The notes under the pieces are model-generated. The model saw nothing but the letters and a program-made list of their open reading frames with translations. It did no database searches and was not told the origin of the DNA. Both the position numbers and the translations under genes were made by a program. Shown piece by piece: positions 12,501 through 18,903 of a DNA stretch of 18,903 nucleotides (position 1 is its first letter; each line of letters starts with the position of its first letter). The stretch covers positions 1 to 18,903 of the forward strand of contig CAZXFL010000029.1 of the NCBI GenBank assembly GCA_964640385.1, read 5' to 3'. The stretch is from JBBDIK01 sp964640385. GTDB lineage: Bacteria; Actinomycetota; UBA4738; JBBDHU01.

Positions 12501-13439
12501 TCATGGGTGACAGGTTTCCGTTCCTTGGTCCGCCGGTCCGCTTCCGAGCGGAGCGAAGCGCCAATCGTAGTACCCATCGTGCAGGGTCATCTCGAGCACT
12601 CCGAACGCCTTGCGTCGCACCTCGCTGTGGGGAGCCTTCCTGGGGATCGGATACACCTGCGCGCCTCCGGTTCCGACGATGAACTGGCGGATACCATCCG
12701 CGCCGTCTAGCTTGGCTTCCGGCGTCATCGGGGCGAGCCGTTCGTAGTGATGATCGTGGCCGGTCAGCACGACCTCCGCCCCCTCGCGGTAGAGCACGCG
12801 GAGCAGCGGGGCGACGAACGGGGTGTCGCCGTGCAGGCCCGAGGACCAGCGAGCGTGATGCCAGTACGCGAGCGTGCACGTCGCGGCGCTCTGTTGAAGA
12901 TCGCGCTCCAACCATCTCGTCTGCGGTGAGTCTGCGGCGCATCCGACGATCCAACAGTTCGAGTTGAGCGCGACCACGTGCCAGGTCCCGAGGTCGAAGC
13001 TGTAGTAGCCCTTGCCGCGTTCACCCGCGCGGGACCCGAAGTACGAGAAGTACCCAGCGGCACGCGGGGTCTCGTACTCGTGGTTCCCGGGAACGGGGTT
13101 CGTACGGTCGAGGAAGGCGCCCCACGACCGCCGGTAGGAGCGCCGGAAGGCAGGGAGACGTCCGTGGTCGTATTGGTTGTCGCCCAGAGTCAGAACGGCG
13201 TCGGGATCCAGCCGGTCGATCAACCGTGCGGTGTCCGCGGCGCGGCAGAGCGTGCCGGTGCCGCGCCCGTGCCGGAACGCCGGGTTCCCGGGGTCGCAGG
13301 CGATATCGCCGGCCGCGGCGATGACGGGGTCGGCCGGTCCCCGGGCCGCCGACGTCGTCGAGACGGGCGTGATGCTCGTGGAGACGACCGCGACCGCGAG
13401 GACGGCGAGGGAGAACCTAGCTGCTCTGACCCGCATCAT
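12501..13439 (-). CDS. Secreted calcineurin-like metallophosphoesterase (purple acid phosphatase-like)
   Basis: From ATG 13439 the 312-aa product has a signal peptide (RFSLAVLAVAVVSTSITPVSTTSA, about 8-32). The dimetal phosphoesterase motifs follow in order: AAGDIAC (D45), LGDNQYD (D87, N88), PVPGNHEY (N119, H120, E121), YWHHARW (H194/H195) and TGHDHHYER (H228-H231). These are the ligands and catalytic residues of the calcineurin-like superfamily, and the arrangement resembles extracellular purple acid and alkaline phosphatases; the substrate is not evident. The start is uncertain between 13439 and 13436. GGAGAG directly abuts the first ATG, which is too close for normal use with it; GATATC 6 nt upstream leaves a leaderless start possible. 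The Rieske gene ends 39 bp upstream on the same strand. Export would release phosphate outside the membrane. Confidence 0.88.
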   Translation of the reverse strand: MMRVRAARFSLAVLAVAVVSTSITPVSTTSAARGPADPVIAAAGDIACDPGNPAFRHGRGTGTLCRAADTARLIDRLDPDAVLTLGDNQYDHGRLPAFRRSYRRSWGAFLDRTNPVPGNHEYETPRAAGYFSYFGSRAGERGKGYYSFDLGTWHVVALNSNCWIVGCAADSPQTRWLERDLQQSAATCTLAYWHHARWSSGLHGDTPFVAPLLRVLYREGAEVVLTGHDHHYERLAPMTPEAKLDGADGIRQFIVGTGGAQVYPIPRKAPHSEVRRKAFGVLEMTLHDGYYDWRFAPLGSGPADQGTETCHP

Positions 13440-13478
13440 CTCTCCGATATCGGCCGCAACGCGGCCCACCTTGTGCCG

Positions 13479-14615
13479 CTAGCCGGGAACGGGTCCGCGG
13501 ACGGCGAGGTAGTGCTGGTTGAAGATCGCCAGGAGCCGGTCGGCCCGCGGGTAGACGCCACCGTTCCGATAGGCGCGGGACCGGACGCCGGTCTGTTCCC
13601 GTTCGCAGATGGTCCAGTCCTGATGGCTGACCATGTCCCAGAAATCCCGGATGTCGCTCGGGTCGAAGTCGTCGGCGGCGATCGTCTCCGGCTGGAACAG
13701 GAAATCGCTGATCACTGTCGTGTGGGTCGGGGTGCGAGGCAGCAGCAAGTAGTACATCACGCAGTCCGAGTGCATGTTCAGGAGCAGGTTCGGGAACACG
13801 TGGGTCCCGTAGTAGGTGTGCGTGTCGAGTTCGTCCAGGTCGGGAAGCGTCGGGCGGTTCGACTGGCCGCTGAAGGTCAGCGTGACGGCGCCCTCGGCCA
13901 TGCTGTTGCCCGCCCAGTCCGGCTCCTGCTCCACGATCCCCTTCTTGTAGATCGGGATCAACTGGGTCAGTTCAGGATGCACGCTCGGGCAGTGCAAACA
14001 TTCGTTGTAGTTCTCGAGCAGGATCTTCCAGTTGGCCTCGACCTCGTAGACGAGTCGGGTCCCGCTCCGCAGATCCTCGAAGTGGTAGCGCTCGAACTGG
14101 AGCGGGTCCCACGGGTCGGCGGCGAGCATGTCCAGCAGGCTCTCCGGGTTCTCGGTCATGTTCACGAAGATGAACCCGCCCCAGATCTGCACATGCATCT
14201 GGTGAAGTGGGTGCTTGCTCTTGTCGAAGCCCTCTTCCTCGTGCACGTTCGGAGTGCCGAGGAGGTTGCCGTTCAAGTCGTAGGTCCACGCGTGGTACGG
14301 ACACTTGATGATGCCCGACTTGAGGTTGCCGCTGTCGTCGCAGAGCCTCGTCCCGCGGTGGGCGCAGCTGTTGTAGAACGCGCGGAGCATTCCCTCCTTG
14401 GAGCGGGCGAGGATCACGCTCTCCTCTCCGGCTTCACGCACCAGGAAGTCGCCCGGGTTGGCGACCTCTTCCTCGCGGCCGACGCAGAGCCACGTGCCGC
14501 AGAAGATGGACTCGCGCTCGGCTTCCCAGACCATCGGGTCGTAGTAGTCGCGGCCCGGCAAGGTCGGCCGCGGGGTGTACTCGGGGGCTTCGGCGATCCG
14601 TTCCTCGGTGGCCAT
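13479..14615 (-). CDS. Rieske non-heme iron oxygenase, alpha subunit (aromatic-ring-hydroxylating / GbcA-like)
   Basis: The 378-aa product shows the full Rieske oxygenase architecture. The N-terminal Rieske [2Fe-2S] domain has C84-x-H86 (SCAHRG) and C105-x2-H108 (KCPYHAW). The catalytic domain has N202-Y-N-E-C-L-H208-CPSVH213, where H208 and H213 bind mononuclear iron and D333 in HQDWTICERE probably provides the third ligand. The family inserts oxygen into aromatic rings or demethylates quaternary amines such as glycine betaine or carnitine; the 'QDWxICEREQxGVRSRAYR' end resembles the quaternary-amine group, an inference. A reductase and a beta subunit are needed or replaced by others, and neither is encoded here. 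SD AGGAGGAG is about 10 nt before ATG 14615. It is cytosolic and heads a three-gene minus-strand run. Confidence 0.92.
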   Translation of the reverse strand: MATEERIAEAPEYTPRPTLPGRDYYDPMVWEAERESIFCGTWLCVGREEEVANPGDFLVREAGEESVILARSKEGMLRAFYNSCAHRGTRLCDDSGNLKSGIIKCPYHAWTYDLNGNLLGTPNVHEEEGFDKSKHPLHQMHVQIWGGFIFVNMTENPESLLDMLAADPWDPLQFERYHFEDLRSGTRLVYEVEANWKILLENYNECLHCPSVHPELTQLIPIYKKGIVEQEPDWAGNSMAEGAVTLTFSGQSNRPTLPDLDELDTHTYYGTHVFPNLLLNMHSDCVMYYLLLPRTPTHTTVISDFLFQPETIAADDFDPSDIRDFWDMVSHQDWTICEREQTGVRSRAYRNGGVYPRADRLLAIFNQHYLAVRGPVPG

Positions 14616-14705
14616 CCGTGCGTGCTCCTCCTGCCGACGACTCCCTCAGGATACCTTCGACCGCGTGCCGGAGCCGGTGCGGGCGCCACGACCTCCGCCC
14701 GCCGG

Positions 14706-14711
14706 TAGCAT
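14706..14711 (+). promoter_or_regulatory. Candidate -10 (TAGCAT) for leaderless 74-aa gene
   Basis: TAGCAT ends 7 nt before ATG 14719. It lies in the 103-bp divergent region shared with the Rieske gene. Confidence 0.45.
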
Positions 14712-14718
14712 CCAGGGT

Positions 14719-14943
14719 ATGGCGACCCGGGAGGAACTGAAGGCCGAGGTGGAGCGCATCGCCGCCGAGCATGGTCACCGGCTGGGTCCCTGGCTCGACG
14801 TCGGTCACGCGTCCCAGACCGGATGCCTGAACTGCGACCGCTACGCGTTCGCGGAGATCCTCCCGCCCCCGGGCAAGCTCCACGTCGATGGGTTCGAGCA
14901 GGACTGCCCGAAGGGGGCCGTTCCACTCATCGAACTGGACTGA
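14719..14943 (+). CDS. Small CxxC protein of unknown function (74 aa)
   Basis: I do not recognise the family. The first half is a charged helix (MATREELKAEVERIAAEHGHRLG), followed by PWLDVGHASQTGCLNCDRYAF with C36-x2-C39 and a third cysteine C63 in QDCPKGA. H20, H30 and D/E residues could complete a metal site, so a small zinc- or iron-binding protein or a thiol protein is possible. It is soluble, without signal peptide. ATG 14719 appears leaderless (TAGCAT 7 nt upstream). It diverges from the Rieske oxygenase, and a tie to that iron enzyme is conceivable but unsupported. Third codon positions are strongly G/C, supporting real coding. Confidence 0.7.
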   Translation: MATREELKAEVERIAAEHGHRLGPWLDVGHASQTGCLNCDRYAFAEILPPPGKLHVDGFEQDCPKGAVPLIELD

Positions 14944-15031
14944 TTCGCCCCGCCGTTCGCACTCCCTCCCGGATTCGTCCCGGACGGCGGTTTGTGCGAC
15001 ACTCTGGCCTCAACGACCGAGGGGGTATGGC

Positions 15032-15448
15032 ATGAGGAAGTCCCTGAGGATTGCCGTCTTGGCCGGAGCGTTGACGCTCCTGTTGGCGGTGCCCGCCTAC
15101 GCACTAGAGTCGACGGTGATCCCGCACCGGATCGGCGCCCGGTTCACCGCCCGCGCACACATCGGACACGTGTCCTACAACGGAACGAAGCACGTCGTCG
15201 GCGGGACGATCGGGTTGACGAACAACGCCAACGGTGGCCGGACCGTGCATTGCCTCGTCGTGGCGACCTTCAAGGCTCGCAACGGTGACGCAAGGATCAA
15301 ACGCGATGACGTCGTGAATGTTCGCGTGGGTCCGCACACGACCAGGCACCCGGACTGGCAGGTGACCCTGCGAGACACCATCGGGCGGTGGCGCAACATG
15401 CCCATCAACGCGGTTGGGCACTGCCACCTCGTGCGGCCGGATCGGTAG
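15032..15448 (+). CDS. Secreted small Ig-like/beta-sandwich protein
   Basis: The 138-aa product has a clear signal peptide (MRKSLRIAVLAGALTLLLAVPAYA, cleavage near residue 24). The mature part is beta-rich (THVVGGTIGLTNNANGGRT ... CLVVATFKARNGD ... VVNVRVGPHTT ... WQVTLRDT), similar in pattern to FxLYD/Ig-like extracellular domains of Gram-positives; this is a fold guess. C74 and C131 are its only two cysteines and probably form a disulfide. GAGGGGG precedes the ATG, supporting the 15032 start; the ATG at 15027 runs into a stop after two codons. A strong hairpin follows the stop and separates it from the convergent phosphatase. Partner unknown. Confidence 0.72.
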   Translation: MRKSLRIAVLAGALTLLLAVPAYALESTVIPHRIGARFTARAHIGHVSYNGTKHVVGGTIGLTNNANGGRTVHCLVVATFKARNGDARIKRDDVVNVRVGPHTTRHPDWQVTLRDTIGRWRNMPINAVGHCHLVRPDR

Positions 15449-15472
15449 ATCGCGGCAGCTCAAGGAGCGACC

Positions 15473-15507
15473 GGAGACCCTCGGCGGTTGACCGCCGGGG
15501 GTCCTCC
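15473..15507. terminator. Strong bidirectional hairpin terminator
   Basis: GGAGACCCTCGGCGG (15473-15487) pairs with CCGCCGGGGGTCCTCC (15492-15507) around loop TTGA, with a G-T pair and one bulge. It lies between the convergent secreted protein and HisN-like genes. No T-tract is present. Confidence 0.7.
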
Positions 15508-15512
15508 GCGTG

Positions 15513-16277
15513 TCAGGCCCCTGCGAGGCGCTTGAGTATCGCGTCGTGGAGCGGTCCGTTGGTCGTCACGACGCTCCCGCGGTCCTCGATTGGCCCGCCA
15601 GAGAACGTCGTCATCCGCCCACCCGCTTCCGCGACGATCGGGGAGAGGGCCGCCCAGTCCCAGATGCGCAGCTCCGGCTCGATCATGATGTCCGCCGCGC
15701 CCCGCGCGACCAGCATGTGACCCCAGAAGTCCCCGATGCCGCGCGTCCGCCGAACGGCCTGCACCAGGTCCGCGAAGGTATCGCGGTGGTCGTCATCGAC
15801 CCACACCTCGAGACCGCCGAACGCCAGGAGCGCCTCGCTGAGATCTGACGTATCCGAGACGTGGATCGGGTCGCCGTTGAGGCGGGCGCCCGCGCCGCGG
15901 GAAGCCTCGTACCGCTCACCGAGCGCGGGCGCCGACGCCACGCCGACGACCGGCGTGCCCGACTCCATCAGCGCGATCAGTGTTCCCCAGATCTGGATGC
16001 CGTCGGCGAAGTTCTTCGTGCCGTCGATGGGGTCGATCACCCACTCGCGTCCGCCCTCCTCGCCGGCGAGCCCGCCCTCTTCTCCGAGGATCGCGTCGCC
16101 CGGGAAGCGTTCGGCCAGAGCCTCGCGCACCATCGCTTCTATCGCGAGGTCGGCCTCCGTCACGGGGGTGTGATCGGCCTTGCGCTGCACTTCGAACTCG
16201 CCGCCGAAGATGCCGAGAGCGATCTCGGCGGCCCGGTCGGCGAGCTCGTTCGCGAAGGCGAGTTCGGTTGCGTACAC
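15513..16277 (-). CDS. hisN: Inositol monophosphatase-family phosphatase, probably histidinol-phosphatase (HisN-type)
   Basis: The 254-aa protein has the IMPase/FBPase superfamily motif order: LGEEGG (E66-E67), then WVIDPIDGTKNF (D82, D85) binding Mg2+, and IWDWAAL (D207) near the C-terminus. Length fits the family. The segment GDFWGHMLVARGAADIMIE resembles histidinol-phosphatases of the HisN type, which catalyse the penultimate step of histidine synthesis, so I suggest that role; inositol-phosphatase activity remains possible because no his genes are nearby. GTG 16277 is the start, with TAGGGT 9 nt upstream and no Shine-Dalgarno. It is cytosolic. It diverges from trigger factor with 76 bp between starts. 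Confidence 0.85.
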   Translation of the reverse strand: MYATELAFANELADRAAEIALGIFGGEFEVQRKADHTPVTEADLAIEAMVREALAERFPGDAILGEEGGLAGEEGGREWVIDPIDGTKNFADGIQIWGTLIALMESGTPVVGVASAPALGERYEASRGAGARLNGDPIHVSDTSDLSEALLAFGGLEVWVDDDHRDTFADLVQAVRRTRGIGDFWGHMLVARGAADIMIEPELRIWDWAALSPIVAEAGGRMTTFSGGPIEDRGSVVTTNGPLHDAILKRLAGA

Positions 16278-16286
16278 GAGGGTGCG

Positions 16287-16292
16287 ACCCTA
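16287..16292 (-). promoter_or_regulatory. Candidate -10 (TAGGGT) for leaderless hisN-like gene
   Basis: TAGGGT on the minus strand ends 9 nt before GTG 16277. A -35 element is not clear. Confidence 0.4.
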
Positions 16293-16337
16293 CCAAGGTT
16301 CGCTGCGCCGGTCGGGGGCGGAACCCCGGATTTCCGC

Positions 16338-16343
16338 TACGCT
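16338..16343 (+). promoter_or_regulatory. Candidate -10 (TACGCT) for tig operon
   Basis: TACGCT ends 10 nt before ATG 16354 and there is no Shine-Dalgarno in between, so the tig message may be leaderless or nearly so. The -35 is not recognisable. Confidence 0.4.
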
Positions 16344-16353
16344 CGGTTCTCCC

Positions 16354-17655
16354 ATGCAGACCACACTCGAAGAGACCGGGAAGCACTCGGTCAAACTCAC
16401 CATCGAGGTTCCGCCCGAGGAGTTCGCGAAGGACCTCGACGCCGCGTACCGGAAGGTCTCGCGCTCGGTCAGCATCCCCGGGTTCCGCAAGGGCAAGGCC
16501 CCGCGCAAGATCATCGACGCGCAGGTTGGTCAGGACGCGGTCCTGGAGGAGTTCGTCCGCGACAGCCTCTACGGGTACTACCTCGAGGCGGTCCGCGAAC
16601 ACGACCTCGCGCCGGTCGCCGACCCGGATATCGACCTGGACGACGTCGACGAAGCCAAACCGCTGAAGTTCACCGCGGCGCTGGAGGTACGCCCCCGTCT
16701 GGAGTTGGACGAGTCGGACTACAAAGGCCTGAAGGTCGAGAAGTCGGCTACCGAGATCACCGACGAGGAGATCGACGAGAACCTCGACCGCCTGCGTGAC
16801 CGGTTCGCCGAGCTGGAGGTGGTCGAACGGCCGGCGACGGATGGGGACTACGTCGTCGTCGACCTCCGCGCCACGCTGAACGACGAAGAGGTCGAGGAGG
16901 CCACTCGCCCCGACGCCCTCTACGAGGTCGGCAGCGGCCTGTTCACCCCGAAGCTCGACGAGGAGCTGGCCGGCAAGCGCAAGGGCGACATCCTCAAGTA
17001 CGGCGACGTGCTGCCCGAGGAGCTGGGGGAGCGCGGCGGCCAAGAGGTCACGTTCACGGTCCTGGTCAAGGAGGTCAAAGGCAAGAGGCTGCCCGAGGCC
17101 GACGATGAGTTCGCCAAGCTGGCCTCGGAGTTCGACACGCTCGACGAGCTGAGGGCAGACCTGCGGACCCGGCTCGAGGAGCTGAAGGAACGCGAGGCGA
17201 CGCAGGCGCTGCGCGACCAGGTTCTGGAGGCGATGATCGCCAAGACCGAGGTGGACCTGCCCGACACCCTCATCGAACATGAGACCGAGCACCGCGTCGA
17301 GAACGCGCGCGAACGCGCCGAACGCGCCGGCATCGCGCTGGAGCAGATGCTGGAGATGCAGGGCTGGGACGAGGCCCGGTTCCGCAGCGACGCGCAGAAC
17401 CACGCGATCCGCGCCGTCAAGGCGGACCTCGTGCTTGAGGCCGTTGCCCGCAAGGAAGAGTTCGAGGTCACGCCGGAGGAGATCGCCACCGAGATCAATG
17501 CGCTGGCGCAGCTCTCCGGGCAGGATGCCAAGGGGCTGGCCAAACGTTTGAACGCGACCGGGCAGGTCACATCGATCGCCAGTGATATCATCCGTTCGAA
17601 GGCACTCGATCTGCTGGTCGAGCATGCCGAAATCGTCCCGGAGGACTCGAAATGA
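16354..17655 (+). CDS. tig: Trigger factor, ribosome-bound peptidyl-prolyl isomerase chaperone
   Basis: The 433-aa product has the trigger factor layout. The N-terminal ribosome-binding domain contains GFRKGKAPR (43-51), the loop that contacts ribosomal protein L23. The FKBP-type PPIase domain follows (about 155-250, DGDYVVVDL ... YEVGSGLFTPKLDEELAGKRKGD), then a long helical C-terminal chaperone domain with DDEFAKLASEFDTLDELRADL. It meets nascent chains at the ribosome exit, delays folding and isomerises prolines. The ATG is set at 16354, where homology begins (MQTTLEETGKHSVKLTIEV); the open frame further upstream is antisense to the hisN-like gene. Its TGA stop overlaps the clpP start (ATGATGA), which couples the two. 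A leaderless start is likely. Confidence 0.97.
   Translation: MQTTLEETGKHSVKLTIEVPPEEFAKDLDAAYRKVSRSVSIPGFRKGKAPRKIIDAQVGQDAVLEEFVRDSLYGYYLEAVREHDLAPVADPDIDLDDVDEAKPLKFTAALEVRPRLELDESDYKGLKVEKSATEITDEEIDENLDRLRDRFAELEVVERPATDGDYVVVDLRATLNDEEVEEATRPDALYEVGSGLFTPKLDEELAGKRKGDILKYGDVLPEELGERGGQEVTFTVLVKEVKGKRLPEADDEFAKLASEFDTLDELRADLRTRLEELKEREATQALRDQVLEAMIAKTEVDLPDTLIEHETEHRVENARERAERAGIALEQMLEMQGWDEARFRSDAQNHAIRAVKADLVLEAVARKEEFEVTPEEIATEINALAQLSGQDAKGLAKRLNATGQVTSIASDIIRSKALDLLVEHAEIVPEDSK
17640..17645 (+). promoter_or_regulatory. Shine-Dalgarno GGAGGA for clpP inside the tig 3' end
   Basis: GGAGGA lies 6 nt before ATG 17652 and 9 nt before the next ATG at 17655. It serves translation of clpP from the tig message. 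Confidence 0.75.
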
Positions 17656-18284
17656 TGACCGACTTCTCGAACTACCTCGTTCCCGTCGTCGTCGAGCAGA
17701 CGAATCGCGGTGAGCGTTCGTTCGACATCTACTCGCGGTTGCTGAAGGAGCGCATCGTGTTCCTCGGCACGCCGATCGATGACGCTATCGCGAACCTCAC
17801 GATGGCGCAGCTGATCCACTTGGAGAGCGAAGACCCGGAGAAGGACATCAACCTGTACATCAACTCGCCGGGCGGCTCGATCTCGGCGCTGTTCGCGATC
17901 TACGACACCATGCAGTACATCAAGCCGGACGTCGGCACCATCGTGATGGGCCAGGCCGCGTCAGCCGCGGCGGTGCTGCTGGCTTCCGGAGCGAAGGGCA
18001 AGCGCTACGCCCTGCCGCACTCGCGCGTGTTGATCCACCAGCCGCACGGCGGAGCCGAGGGCCAGGCCGTCGACATCGAGATCCAGGCGCGAGAGATCCT
18101 GCGCTACCGCAAGCTGCTGGACGAGCTGATCGCCGAGCACACCGGTCAGACGTTCGAGAAGATCTCCAAGGACACCGACCGCGACTTCATCATGACGGCT
18201 GAGGAGGCCAAGGAGTACGGCATCGTCGACGAGGTGATCACCACGCGGACGGTACCGCCCGAATTGGCTAGCGCAACCGGCTAG
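17652..18284 (+). CDS. clpP: ATP-dependent Clp protease proteolytic subunit
   Basis: The 210-aa serine peptidase carries the ClpP triad S104 (GQAASAAAVL), H129 (VLIHQP) and D178 (KDTDRDFIM), spaced 25 and 49 residues as in E. coli ClpP. It also has YINSPGGSI and the N-terminal axial region with a short propeptide before NYLVPVVVEQTNRGERSFDIYSRLLKERIVFLG. ClpP forms the double heptameric ring that degrades substrates unfolded by ClpX or ClpC. Its start overlaps tig by 4 bp, and clpX follows after 62 bp. Only one clpP lies between tig and clpX, whereas mycobacteria and streptomycetes have clpP1-clpP2 there. The ATG at 17655 is an equally possible start. Confidence 0.97.
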   Translation: MMTDFSNYLVPVVVEQTNRGERSFDIYSRLLKERIVFLGTPIDDAIANLTMAQLIHLESEDPEKDINLYINSPGGSISALFAIYDTMQYIKPDVGTIVMGQAASAAAVLLASGAKGKRYALPHSRVLIHQPHGGAEGQAVDIEIQAREILRYRKLLDELIAEHTGQTFEKISKDTDRDFIMTAEEAKEYGIVDEVITTRTVPPELASATG

Positions 18285-18290
18285 GCGACG

Positions 18291-18326
18291 TAAGATATGG
18301 GTCTGAGCCGGGAGCGCCGCTCCCGG
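18291..18326 (+). promoter_or_regulatory. Candidate clpX promoter with 8-bp hairpin in the 5' leader
   Basis: TAAGAT (18291-18296) would place a start site near 18303. Just after it, CCGGGAGC (18308-18315) pairs perfectly with GCTCCCGG (18319-18326) around loop GCC. The hairpin could attenuate readthrough from clpP or stabilise the clpX leader. No ClgR-like operator is recognisable. Confidence 0.4.
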
Positions 18327-18346
18327 ACCGCACAGGCAGGGGGCTG

Positions 18347-18903
18347 ATGGCGAAGTTCGGTGATTCGGACCTTCTGAAGTGCTCCTTCTGCGGCAAGAGC
18401 CAGAAGCAGGTCAAGAAGCTCATCGCCGGACCGGGTGTGTACATCTGCGACGAGTGCATCGACCTGTGCAACGAGATCATCGAAGAGGAACTCTCCGAGA
18501 CCACCGAACTCAAGCTCGACGAACTCCCCAAGCCGCAGGAGATCTACGCGTTCCTCGATGACTACGTCATCGGCCAGGATCAAGCCAAGAAGGTCCTGTC
18601 GGTCGCCGTCTACAACCACTACAAGCGGATCCAAGTGGGCGCCAAGGACGAGGAGGTCGAACTCCAGAAGTCCAACATCCTGGTGCTCGGTCCGACCGGT
18701 TGCGGAAAGACCCTGCTCGCGCAGACGCTGGCGCGGTTGCTGAACGTCCCGTTCGCGATCGCCGACGCCACGGCGCTCACCGAGGCCGGCTACGTGGGCG
18801 AAGACGTGGAGAACATCCTGCTGAAGCTGATCCAGGCCGCCGACTACGACGTCAAGAAGGCCGAGACCGGCATCATCTACATCGACGAGATCGACAAGAT
18901 CGC
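18347..18903 (+). CDS. clpX: ATP-dependent Clp protease ATP-binding subunit ClpX (N-terminal part, runs off window)
   Basis: The first 185 codons are present. The N-terminal zinc-binding domain has C12, C15, C34 and C37 (KCSFCGK ... YICDEC), used for dimerisation and adaptor binding. The AAA+ module follows: IYAFLDDYVIGQDQAKKVLSVAVYNHY, Walker A GPTGCGKT (115-122), the GYVG pore loop (148-151) that grips substrate, and Walker B IIYIDE (176-181). ClpX unfolds tagged proteins and threads them into ClpP. ATG 18347 is chosen because homology starts there; AGGGGG lies 3-4 nt upstream. It follows clpP by 62 bp with its own possible promoter. The 3' part, including sensor motifs and the IGF loop for ClpP docking, is outside the window. 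Confidence 0.97.
   Translation, partial: MAKFGDSDLLKCSFCGKSQKQVKKLIAGPGVYICDECIDLCNEIIEEELSETTELKLDELPKPQEIYAFLDDYVIGQDQAKKVLSVAVYNHYKRIQVGAKDEEVELQKSNILVLGPTGCGKTLLAQTLARLLNVPFAIADATALTEAGYVGEDVENILLKLIQAADYDVKKAETGIIYIDEIDKI

Noticed and set aside
12978..14708. 576-aa plus-strand frame opposite the Rieske and phosphoesterase genes
   Set aside because: The translation is a Val/Arg/Gly/Glu-rich mirror of two well-recognised genes with no family pattern.
15916..17625. 569-aa minus-strand frame opposite tig
   Set aside because: It lies wholly opposite trigger factor and the hisN-like gene; leucine/aspartate/glutamine-rich antisense pattern.

Overview
The window looks like part of a high-GC, Gram-positive, actinobacterial-type chromosome, probably an uncultured Actinomycetota lineage. 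The evidence is very high GC at third codon positions, a tig-clpP-clpX block, the actinobacterial style of PD40/RTX, CapA, DUF7144-like and PhzF proteins, frequent GTG starts, and at least eight genes that appear to start leaderlessly (a -10-like hexamer 6-10 nt before the start codon and no Shine-Dalgarno). A run of exactly 100 N shows this is a scaffolded draft, so it could be a metagenome bin. I cannot name the genus.

Layout. 1-2086: partial tRNA-Lys, a secreted beta-propeller/RTX protein, a convergent membrane zinc-ribbon protein, and tRNA-His. 2134-4100: a small membrane protein, a 78-aa hypothetical protein, a PhnZ-like HD-domain oxygenase followed by a broken GNAT acetyltransferase start, a four-helix DUF7144-like membrane protein, and tRNA-Arg. 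4147-4797: two head-to-head C-terminal gene fragments, one of them a CPA2 Na+/H+ antiporter, which look like the scar of a deletion. 4794-7654: a membrane-anchored protein and an amidohydrolase diverging from a 23-nt gap, tRNA-Gly, and a PhzF-like isomerase. 7712-9545: a secreted phosphodiester glycosidase interrupted by the N gap, and tRNA-Pro. 9546-11820: a 63-aa Cys/His protein, a CapA-family metallophosphatase, and a membrane coiled-coil protein. 11821-14615, minus strand: a Rieske oxygenase, a secreted metallophosphoesterase and a lipoprotein. 14719-16277: a small CxxC protein, a secreted Ig-like protein and a HisN/IMPase-type phosphatase. 16354-18903: trigger factor, ClpP and the start of ClpX, a protein folding and turnover operon.

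The only tightly knit functional unit is tig-clpP-clpX, in which a nascent-chain chaperone, a protease and its unfoldase are expressed together. The rest is a mosaic of housekeeping genes and extracytoplasmic proteins separated by single tRNA genes. I found no CRISPR array, transposase, phage gene or defence island, and no convincing new multi-gene system. The points most worth attention are the N gap, which closes in frame through a 9-bp overlap; the divergent leaderless promoter at 5373-5395; the wider leaderless pattern; and the truncated genes near 2.8 kb and 4.2 kb.
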